DNA from: Woeseia sp.
GTDB lineage: Bacteria; Pseudomonadota; Gammaproteobacteria; Steroidobacterales; Woeseiaceae
Reading direction: 5' to 3'
Assembly: GCA_021773015.1 (NCBI GenBank)
Contig: JAJFKW010000002.1
Coordinates: forward strand, 124,001-188,000
Length of the DNA stretch: 64,000 bases
Shown here piece after piece: positions 45,952 to 52,638 of this stretch. A program made the position numbers and the translations under genes. The notes beneath the pieces were generated by a model. It was given only the letters and a program-made list of their open reading frames with translations. It was not told where the DNA came from and searched no databases. How positions within the stretch are numbered: position 1 is the stretch's first letter; every line of letters begins with the position of its first letter.

Positions 45952-46725
45952 ATGAAAATGAAGAGTGGAGTCCTTTTTCTGAGTGTATTGGCTTTCGCCG
46001 TGTTCGGAAATATCGAAGCTAGAGCTATGCCGATTGACTTGTCAGACGGGTGGGTCGCGGAAGGCGACGATGGCGTCTGGGTAGTGCAGCCCGGTGACAA
46101 CAGTGTCCTACAGACGGTCAACGGTTTTCCCACAGTGTTTCATAACAACACGAATAGTCAGGGAATGCAGCTTTCGGGAACCATCCAGGTGCAGCCATTC
46201 ACGCTGTTCGATGACGACGACTATATTGGCTTTGTTTTGGGTTACAACGCCGGTGATTTATCTAACCCGAATCCGGACTATCTGGTCATCGATTGGAAGC
46301 AAGGTACTCAGACGTTCGGAAACTGTTCGTCGGATTCCCTGATGGGGCTGTCCGTAACGCGAGTAACCGGCCCGATCAATGATTTTGGCCAAAGCGCGTG
46401 CAGAGACGGTACTGGTGGTGTAACCGAATTGGCTCGCGGCGCTACACTCGGTGCGACCGGATGGGAAGATCTAGTTGTTTACAATTTCGATTTGATTTTT
46501 ACGCCGACCCGTGTGCAAGTGCTTGTCAACGGCATCCTTGAGATCAATCTCTCCGGCTCGTTTTCAGACGGCTCATTTGGGTTCTATAACTCTTCCCAGG
46601 AACAAGTACTTTACGCTGGTATTACGGAAGACATCGCGTCGCCGGTTCCAGATCCTGGCACACTTGCGTTGCTCAGCATCGGCTTGTTCGGTATAGGACT
46701 AACAAGGCGCAGAAGAAAGACTTGA
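45952..46725 (+). CDS. PEP-CTERM exported protein, LamG-like
   Basis: 257 residues. Signal peptide VLFLSVLAFAVFGNIEARA. The body is strand-rich ('GMQLSGTIQVQPFTLFDDDD', 'YIGFVLGYN', 'YLVIDWKQGTQ', 'VNGILEINLSGSFSDGSFGF'), a concanavalin-like jelly roll as in thrombospondin C-terminal-like domains. The sorting signal is textbook: 'VPDPGTLALLSIGLFGIGLT' followed by RRRRK. Exosortase would cut and sort it. GGAG is three bases from ATG 45952 but nine from in-frame ATG 45958, which may be the true start. A strong terminator follows the stop. Confidence 0.88.
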   Translation: MKMKSGVLFLSVLAFAVFGNIEARAMPIDLSDGWVAEGDDGVWVVQPGDNSVLQTVNGFPTVFHNNTNSQGMQLSGTIQVQPFTLFDDDDYIGFVLGYNAGDLSNPNPDYLVIDWKQGTQTFGNCSSDSLMGLSVTRVTGPINDFGQSACRDGTGGVTELARGATLGATGWEDLVVYNFDLIFTPTRVQVLVNGILEINLSGSFSDGSFGFYNSSQEQVLYAGITEDIASPVPDPGTLALLSIGLFGIGLTRRRRKT

Positions 46726-46742
46726 ATTCAATTGGACATTGC

Positions 46743-46772
46743 AAAACCCCGCCGAGTGCGGGGTTTTTTTTT
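46743..46772. terminator. strong intrinsic terminator, probably bidirectional
   Basis: AAAACCCCGC-CGAGT-GCGGGGTTTT gives a 10-bp stem with a 5-base loop and a nine-T run, 17 bases after the PEP-CTERM stop. The A run on the other side lets it also end minus-strand transcripts. Confidence 0.9.
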
Positions 46773-47078
46773 GGATGGATAATCGACGTGGAGATGATTC
46801 CGCGAATACAGGAGAACGACGAATCAAAGAGCAGCTACGTAAGCAGTGTTGGGAGTTTCAAACAAATTGGGCGAGTCAGCTATCGCCGGGATCTGTGAAG
46901 AGCTTACGTAACGCTGAGCAAAGGCTCCTCTTTGGCACGCTGCATTCGTTTGATTCTGGCGCAGGTCCGATTCGCGCTCGATCTAGCGTCAGTCCAACTG
47001 ATCCGGCAAAAGGAATCGATCGCGGAAGCTGGTCCAATTCGTCAAATTAGGACCGGCGACGTATTCTTAGCACGCCAA
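46773..47078. other. gap after the terminator, no supported gene
   Basis: A plus-strand frame of ~90 codons (from ATG 46775 to 47050) is open, but it starts at the edge of the terminator, lacks a ribosome site and has no family features. I do not call it a gene. Confidence 0.4.
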
Positions 47079-47957
47079 CTAACCCCAGAGGTGGCGGTCT
47101 TTTTCAATTACTAGCGATGAACTGCCGACGATGAGCGGGTCTGGACCGTGCACTACGGCGGCGTCTTTGTCGGGATAATCCAAATGCGATAGAAAGTGTT
47201 GCATGCAATTCAAGCGAGCACGCTTTTTGTCGTCGGACTTGATGATAGCCCAAGGTGCATCGGCTGTGTCGGTATAGAAAAACATGGCTTCTTTGGCTTC
47301 GGTATATTCCTGCCACTTGTCCCGCGACTGCTGGTCGATAGGGCTCAATTTCCATTGTTTCAAGGGATCGCCGATTCGCGAATCGAAGCGCCGCATTTGC
47401 TCTTCCTGAGTTACCGAGAACCAGTATTTGAACAAGCGAATTCCCGATCGCACTAACATCCGTTCAAGGTCGGGAACTTGGCGCATAAATTCCAGATACT
47501 CCAGTGAATCGCAAAACCCCATCACTCGTTCGACGCCGGCCCGGTTGTACCAAGATCGATCAAAAAATACCATCTCGCCCTCAGATGGCAAATGTTTGAT
47601 GTACCGTTGAAAGTACCATTGTCCGCGCTCGTGATCGGTTGGCTTTTCTAGTGCAACCGTCCGTGCCGCACGCGGATTCAGATGTTCCATGAATCGTTTG
47701 ATTGTGCCGCCTTTCCCAGCCGCATCTCGCCCCTCGAAAATGACGACAATTCGTTCGCCAGTGAGCTTGACCCAGTTTTGGACCTTGAGTAGCTCGACCT
47801 GCAACTCCTCTTTGTGTTTTTCGTAAGCGCTACCGCGAATCTTATTGCGATACGGATATTTACCCTCACGAAATAAATCGCGAATCTTCTCTGGATTGCT
47901 GCGCATATCGCTGAAATTATGTGCCGTCAGATTCGGCACCGCTTTATCATCGCTCAT
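47079..47957 (-). CDS. ppk2: polyphosphate kinase 2
   Basis: 292 residues, class I PPK2 length. The Walker A motif 'EGRDAAGKGG' follows the 'KLTGERIVVIF' strand, and the Walker B/lid block is 'EMVFFDRSWYNRAGVERVMG'. 'WYFQRYIKHLPSEGE', 'GIRLFKYWFSVTQEEQMRRF' and 'WKLSPIDQQSRDKWQEYTEA' are also family-typical. PPK2 enzymes transfer phosphate between polyphosphate and nucleotides, favouring GDP or ADP phosphorylation. I chose ATG 47957 over an upstream TTG at 47996. It stands alone, but is close to the nucleotide locus starting at 48.5 kb. Confidence 0.95.
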   Translation of the reverse strand: MSDDKAVPNLTAHNFSDMRSNPEKIRDLFREGKYPYRNKIRGSAYEKHKEELQVELLKVQNWVKLTGERIVVIFEGRDAAGKGGTIKRFMEHLNPRAARTVALEKPTDHERGQWYFQRYIKHLPSEGEMVFFDRSWYNRAGVERVMGFCDSLEYLEFMRQVPDLERMLVRSGIRLFKYWFSVTQEEQMRRFDSRIGDPLKQWKLSPIDQQSRDKWQEYTEAKEAMFFYTDTADAPWAIIKSDDKKRARLNCMQHFLSHLDYPDKDAAVVHGPDPLIVGSSSLVIEKDRHLWG

Positions 47958-48572
47958 AGATTCTAGAGGCCTGGGATATTGACGAAACAAGTCCAAATTC
48001 TACGCAAATCGGCGGCGTTGAAAATACGCAAAAGTCCTTATGGCGCTGAACAGGCTGGTTGGATAACGAACGTGTCCCTGCTGTAATTGAATTCTAGAGT
48101 GTCGGTTGATAAAGCATCGGCTCGTATTGTTGCGGCGCGTTGTTGATCGCTCGACGGCAAGCAATCGTCGGATATATCAACGAGTTACTATGTGCATATT
48201 CGAGTCAAAGCGGATAGCTGGGATAACGACGATGCGCCACGAAACCACATACCCGACACCACTGTCCCGCGGAAAGTATCGAATGCTGTTTCGCTTGGTC
48301 GGAATATTTACCCGTATCATGCGGGCGCAGAAATTGACAACCAGCATTCGGTTGCACGAAAGGCCGAATTGTCGGAAATTGCAATGACCACCATCTCTGC
48401 CAGCGGCGGTGGTGATAAGCGATACTTGCGGACGTGCGCGGATACTTTCCAAATTATCATTATTCGCGGGGCTTGACCGGTATTTTCTACACACAATGTT
48501 CCGGCATGACTTCTCAAACTAGATTAAGATTCGAAGAGGTCGCGTACAGGCGACGAAGGGATGTTCGTGAAT
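47958..48572. other. 615-bp gap without a supported gene
   Basis: Divergent region between ppk2 and the AMP nucleosidase gene. Overlapping open frames at 48106-48494 on both strands have no start signals or family features. I found no TTAAACGTTT operator here. Confidence 0.45.
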
Positions 48573-49343
48573 ATGCTCAATAAAGAAGAAATAGTAAGGG
48601 ACTGGCTGCCGCGCTATACGGGCACCGAGCTTTCGGAGTTTGGGCGGTACATATTGTTGACCAACTTTTCCAGCTATATGCAGAAATTTGCGGACCGTTT
48701 CGGTTGTGAGATTCGCGGTGTCGATTTTCCAATGCAAACGGCAACTGCGAACGACATAACGATAATCAATTTCGGCATGGGCAGCCCTCTTGCGGCGACA
48801 GTGATGGACTTGCTTAGTGCAATCGAGCCGAAAGCCGTGCTTTTTCTTGGCAAATGCGGCGGCTTGAAAAAAAGGATTAAGGTTGGCGAGTTCATACTTC
48901 CCATCGCCGCTATTCGAGGAGAAGGAACGAGCGATGACTATTTGCCGAACGAAATACCGGCATTGCCCTCGTTCCGTTTGCAAATGGCGGTATCTCATAG
49001 CATCAAGAAATACGAACAGGACTATTGGACTGGTACGGTATTTACGACCAATCGCCGAGTCTGGGAGCACGATGAAAGCTTCCGGACATATCTTAAAAAG
49101 GCGCGGGCGGCGGCGATAGACATGGAAACAGCGACGTTATTTACCGTCGGCTTTACTAATCGAATACCTCATGGCGCGTTATTGCTGGTTTCGGATCTTC
49201 CGATGGTTCCCGAGGGCATAAAAACGGCGCGTGGCGATCAATCAGTGACAGCGAATTACGCTGGGCTCCATCTAGATATTGGCATAGATGCTATTGCCGA
49301 ACTGGTTGAATCGGGCGAGTCCGTCAAACACCTGCGTTTTTAA
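48573..49343 (+). CDS. amn: AMP nucleosidase, short (Bacteroidota-like) form
   Basis: 256 residues, nucleoside phosphorylase superfamily. The near-complete signature of short AMP nucleosidases is present: 'KEEIVRDWLPRYTGTELSEF', 'ITIINFGMGSPLAATVMDLL', 'AVLFLGKCGGLKKRIKVGEF', 'ILPIAAIRGEGTSDDYLPNE', 'TTNRRVWEHD' and 'AIDMETATLFTVGF'. It lacks the ~200-residue N-terminal regulatory domain of the E. coli enzyme. The reaction is AMP + H2O to adenine + ribose 5-phosphate. Family members start at the residue equal to ATG 48573; GTG 48567 and ATG 48561 are upstream alternatives near GAAGGG. It precedes the nucleoside hydrolase by 91 bases with a regulatory palindrome between. Confidence 0.9.
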   Translation: MLNKEEIVRDWLPRYTGTELSEFGRYILLTNFSSYMQKFADRFGCEIRGVDFPMQTATANDITIINFGMGSPLAATVMDLLSAIEPKAVLFLGKCGGLKKRIKVGEFILPIAAIRGEGTSDDYLPNEIPALPSFRLQMAVSHSIKKYEQDYWTGTVFTTNRRVWEHDESFRTYLKKARAAAIDMETATLFTVGFTNRIPHGALLLVSDLPMVPEGIKTARGDQSVTANYAGLHLDIGIDAIAELVESGESVKHLRF

Positions 49344-49406
49344 GAGCAGCCCCTGCCGCTAGTTCTACTGCATTTTGCGGATCCCGTTTTATTCAAGTAG
49401 ACTGTT

Positions 49407-49423
49407 GATTAAACGTTTCACTT
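49407..49423. promoter_or_regulatory. LacI-type operator A (nucleoside regulon)
   Basis: GATTAAACGTTTCACTT, with core TTAAACGTTT, ends 11 bases before the nucleoside hydrolase ATG. The same 17 bases occur inverted at 52596-52612. Confidence 0.75.
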
Positions 49424-49434
49424 AAAGGCGCAGG

Positions 49435-50451
49435 ATGAAGCAGCTTTCTGTTTTGATTGACACCGATTTCCACCGCTATGCGGACGATCATGAGGCTCTG
49501 AGAATGCTCGCGGTCCTGCAGCACCGCGGGGATCTCGATATCACCGGCGTCACCACGGTCACCGGAAACGCCTGGGCAAGCGTTTGCGCTGAGCATGCTA
49601 GAGCTGCAGTGGTTACTTCTGGTTTGGACAGAGAGATCGTGTTTCAGGGTGCCGGCCAACCCTTATTGCATCGTCAAAACGACTTTGCTCATAGATCGCG
49701 GCTTTATGGTGCGGCATTTGGCGGGGCGTGGGGAAATGCAGAGCTTCTTGAAAGCAGCCCGGTCAGCCAGCCTCAGCCAGTCAATAGTAACGGCGCCCAC
49801 GCGGTGGACCATATCGTTAGGGTTCTTCGCGAAGCCGCTGAGCCACAATCGATACTGGCGATCGGTCCGATGACCAATCTTGCGCTGGCAATTCGGCTTG
49901 CACCGGATATCGTCAAAAATATTGGCCATCTTGTCGCGATGGGTGGCGCCTTTTACGTCAGGGGAAATGTTACGCCGTCGGCCGAGTTCAATTGGTGGTT
50001 TGATCCGGAAGCCGCGGCGATCGTGCTAGAGCAGGACATTGCGATGACAATTGTTCCGCTAGATGCAACAGACACAGTTGTATTGGATTATGAGCGTTTC
50101 GTCAGTTGGCAAAAAAGTTACGCAACACATCCGTTTTTTCAGGAATTTCACCAGCCGAAGTTTTCAAAGCTATTCGATTCAGACAAAGGTTTCTGCCTAC
50201 CCGTGTGGGATGCACTAGCGGCAGCCTGTCTCATTGATGAAAATTTGATTACGAAAAGAGATGAGTTATGGGTGACTGTGGACTGCTCTGAAGGTGCCAG
50301 TTACGGCCGCGTCGTTGCGTACGATGACGCGAATGCGTTTAATCTTGCAACGCCAACGAGACCCAAGGCCAACGTGGTTCTCGAGGCGGATGCTGATCGA
50401 TTCTGGAGTCTTTACGAAACACTGCTGTTTTCCGAAGCGGTGACAGATTGA
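49435..50451 (+). CDS. inosine-uridine-type nucleoside hydrolase
   Basis: 338 residues, cytoplasmic (no signal). The Ca2+-binding N-terminus reads 'VLIDTDFHRYADDHEALRML': D9, D11, D17 and D18 give the longer variant D-T-D-x5-D-D instead of the classical DxDPGxDD. 'ILAIGPMTNLALAIRLAPDI' and 'VAMGGAFYVRGNVTPSAEFN' are strongly typical, and 'LPVWDALAAACLID' supplies the late Asp. The family cleaves ribonucleosides to base plus ribose. AAAGG precedes the ATG by six bases. Operator A lies just upstream. Its TGA overlaps the nupC ATG (TGATG), so the genes are co-translated. Confidence 0.9.
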   Translation: MKQLSVLIDTDFHRYADDHEALRMLAVLQHRGDLDITGVTTVTGNAWASVCAEHARAAVVTSGLDREIVFQGAGQPLLHRQNDFAHRSRLYGAAFGGAWGNAELLESSPVSQPQPVNSNGAHAVDHIVRVLREAAEPQSILAIGPMTNLALAIRLAPDIVKNIGHLVAMGGAFYVRGNVTPSAEFNWWFDPEAAAIVLEQDIAMTIVPLDATDTVVLDYERFVSWQKSYATHPFFQEFHQPKFSKLFDSDKGFCLPVWDALAAACLIDENLITKRDELWVTVDCSEGASYGRVVAYDDANAFNLATPTRPKANVVLEADADRFWSLYETLLFSEAVTD

Positions 50452-51683
50452 TGCATATTGTTCAGGCTTCGCTTGGGCTTTTGGTATTGCTTGGCGTAGC
50501 GACGTTGCTGTCCCGGGATCGAAAACGTATTCCGTGGAAGTACATTGCGATTGCAATCACCGGTCAAGTGATTACAGCAGCGCTTTTTCTGCACGTTCCG
50601 GCGGCTCGGCAAGTTCTTGTCGTCGTAACGTTTCTCGCAAAGGCGCTTGAACGAGCGACACAGCAATCAACGCAGTTCGTTCTCGGCTACGTTGGCAGCG
50701 GACCATTACCATTCGAAGTTATCCCAGGATCATCGACATTTGTTTTCGCGTTCCAGGTACTGCCGGTCATCATGGTGATAGGCGCATTGTCAGCCTTGCT
50801 TTGGCATTGGCGGATATTTGGTCTGGTTGTATCTGTTGGCGCGTGGTTCGCGAAAAAGACGCTGGGTGTCAGCGGGCCTGTAGGTTTTGCTAGTGTTGCA
50901 AACGCATTTCTGGGCATGATCGAGGCGCCGCTGCTTATCAAACCTTATCTGGCGCGTATGGCGCCAAATGATCTGTTCATAGTTATGGCTGTCGGTATGT
51001 CGACGATAGCCGGTGGCACGGCCGTAATTATTAGCGGTATCGTGTCTGAGGATCCGGCGGCATTTGGCAATGTTATTACCGCAACATTAATGAACGTGCC
51101 CGGTGCAATTGCGTTTTCACTCATTCTGTTCCCGCCGCTTGCAAAAACGGGTGACGAGCAAGTTGACGTTAGCTTAACCAGTCCTTATCGAAGTTCAATG
51201 GATGCCTTGGTCACAGGAACCGCCGACGGTGTCAAGATTTTTGTAAACGTCGTATCGCTACTGATTGTTTTTATTGCTTTGGTCGCCTTGATCGACGGAT
51301 TATTGGATATGATCAACGACAACTTATCGCTAGCTACTATTTTTGGATACGTGCTCGCGCCAGTGACCTGGTTGCTGGGCATCGATTCAACGGAAGTTTT
51401 CAAGGCCGCCGAAATACTCGGCACCAAAATCGCGGTGAACGAGCTGGTTGCTTATACATACTTGGCCGAAAGTTACGGAACCCTCACGCCGCACACTCAT
51501 CTAGTCTTAACCTTTGCCTTATGTGGATTCGGTAATTTTGGAAGCCTTGCGATCATGATCGGTGGGGTAAGTGCGATGGCACCCGAGCGTCGGGAAGAGA
51601 TAATAAAGTTTGGACTATGGGCGTTACTCGCCGCTTTTCTGACGAACTGCGCGACTGCAGCAATTGCTTCTGTGGTCTGGTAA
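50451..51683 (+). CDS. nupC: CNT-family nucleoside permease (NupC-like)
   Basis: 410 residues with about eight to ten membrane segments. Family blocks: 'STFVFAFQVLPVIMVIGALS', 'SVANAFLGMIEAPLLIKPYL', 'MSTIAGGTAVIISGIVSEDP' and 'LTFALCGFGNFGSLAIMIGG'. Concentrative nucleoside transporters couple uptake to Na+ or H+. The 'IEAPLLIKPYL' and 'AGG.AVI.SG' loops form the nucleoside site in the family. It overlaps the nucleoside hydrolase gene by one base and is followed 24 bases later by the TrpF-like gene, so these three form one operon. Confidence 0.93.
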   Translation: MHIVQASLGLLVLLGVATLLSRDRKRIPWKYIAIAITGQVITAALFLHVPAARQVLVVVTFLAKALERATQQSTQFVLGYVGSGPLPFEVIPGSSTFVFAFQVLPVIMVIGALSALLWHWRIFGLVVSVGAWFAKKTLGVSGPVGFASVANAFLGMIEAPLLIKPYLARMAPNDLFIVMAVGMSTIAGGTAVIISGIVSEDPAAFGNVITATLMNVPGAIAFSLILFPPLAKTGDEQVDVSLTSPYRSSMDALVTGTADGVKIFVNVVSLLIVFIALVALIDGLLDMINDNLSLATIFGYVLAPVTWLLGIDSTEVFKAAEILGTKIAVNELVAYTYLAESYGTLTPHTHLVLTFALCGFGNFGSLAIMIGGVSAMAPERREEIIKFGLWALLAAFLTNCATAAIASVVW

Positions 51684-51707
51684 CAGAAGTGATGGAACGG
51701 TAAAACA

Positions 51708-52370
51708 GTGGCAGCCAGAAACATTCCAGCGTATATCACTTTTACTGGCGCGGATGACGCGGCCTATTGCAAAGGAATGGCGGAGCTCAGCGCGCGATAT
51801 CCGATCGAATGGGGCATCTTGGTAGATCCCGATAAGAACGGTGTACCGCTCTTTCCGACTGCGCAGCACATCGATCGAATCAGGAAGCTAGGCGTTCGTC
51901 TGTGTGCACATATATGCGGCTCATTGGCTGCAAACATAGCAGGAGGCTGCAAGCCGACTGCCCACCTTGCAGGCTTTTCCCGCATACAGGTTAACCATGG
52001 GCGAGATGGTGCGGACACGGATACGGTTGCTGCGGTTTCTGAATTTGCGAGCACGCACGGCGTTCGTGGAGTTCTGCAATGTAGGGGTCCGAAATTTCCA
52101 GAGAACCAGACGCAAGTCGACTGGTTGTACGACGTGTCATTTGGCGAGGGTGTTCGACCCACGACATTCCCAGCGATCACCACAAGTCACCCATTTTGTG
52201 GAATCTCGGGCGGCATTGGGCCGCAAAATGTGTTGGAGACTCTGGATCAAGTCATTTCCGTCGATCCACAAGGTCTATTCTGGATCGATATGGAATCGGG
52301 CGTTCGCCGTGACGGCGTATTTGATCTAAGTTTGTGTGAAATGGTTTGCACGCAAGTTTACGGACGGTAA
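51708..52370 (+). CDS. TrpF-like (phosphoribosylanthranilate isomerase-like) TIM-barrel protein of unknown activity
   Basis: 220 residues. The C-terminal half matches the phosphate-binding end of TrpF: 'FCGISGGIGPQNVLETLDQV' (cf. 'aGGl.peNv') and 'LFWIDMESGVRRDGVFD' (cf. 'D.sSGvE..G.kD'). The N-terminal strand reads 'AYITFTGADDAAYCKGMAEL', so the usual catalytic Cys of TrpF ('K.CG') is not at its place. A TIM barrel binding a phosphoribosyl-like ligand is therefore likely, but a role in tryptophan synthesis is not. GTG start 51708 with GGAACGG upstream. It is the last gene of the nucleoside hydrolase-nupC operon, so a nucleoside-derived sugar substrate is my inference. Confidence 0.72.
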   Translation: MAARNIPAYITFTGADDAAYCKGMAELSARYPIEWGILVDPDKNGVPLFPTAQHIDRIRKLGVRLCAHICGSLAANIAGGCKPTAHLAGFSRIQVNHGRDGADTDTVAAVSEFASTHGVRGVLQCRGPKFPENQTQVDWLYDVSFGEGVRPTTFPAITTSHPFCGISGGIGPQNVLETLDQVISVDPQGLFWIDMESGVRRDGVFDLSLCEMVCTQVYGR

Positions 52371-52391
52371 CGCGCAATACGACACATCGAC

Positions 52392-52401
52392 TTAAACGTT
52401 T
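52392..52401. promoter_or_regulatory. LacI-type operator B
   Basis: TTAAACGTTT within ACTTAAACGTTTGCGG, 22 bases after the TrpF-like gene's stop and about 240 bases before the TonB receptor gene. With site C it could allow looping. Confidence 0.5.
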
Positions 52402-52595
52402 GCGGCCAAAATCAATCCCACCAGTAGTTCTACTGCCTGAGACTAACAACGACAGCCTCTCCTGCTATCAAATCCAATGTCGATTAACCCATTGTTTGTT
52501 AATAATTTGTTTGAAGGCAATTCTATTTTTTGACGACATTCACGGGAGCACCATACGAATTGCCTTGAGGATCATGATCGGCTATGATAAAAAGG

Positions 52596-52612
52596 AAGTG
52601 AAACGTTTAATC
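52596..52612. promoter_or_regulatory. LacI-type operator C, exact inverse of site A
   Basis: AAGTGAAACGTTTAATC is the exact reverse complement of the 17 bases at 49407-49423. It lies 26 bases before the TonB receptor ATG. Confidence 0.75.
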
Positions 52613-52638
52613 TCTATTTTGGGGGAGATGAGAAAATT

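Noticed and set aside
45744-46133. 129-codon open frame on the minus strand overlapping the PEP-CTERM gene start
   Set aside because: The plus-strand gene has a signal peptide, ribosome site and sorting tail; the antisense frame has no family features.
46775-47050. ~90-codon plus-strand frame after the PEP-CTERM terminator
   Set aside because: It starts against the terminator's T run without a ribosome site and looks like random coding.
51708-52370. Annotating the TIM-barrel gene as trpF
   Set aside because: The catalytic Cys region is missing and the neighbours are nucleoside genes, not trp genes.
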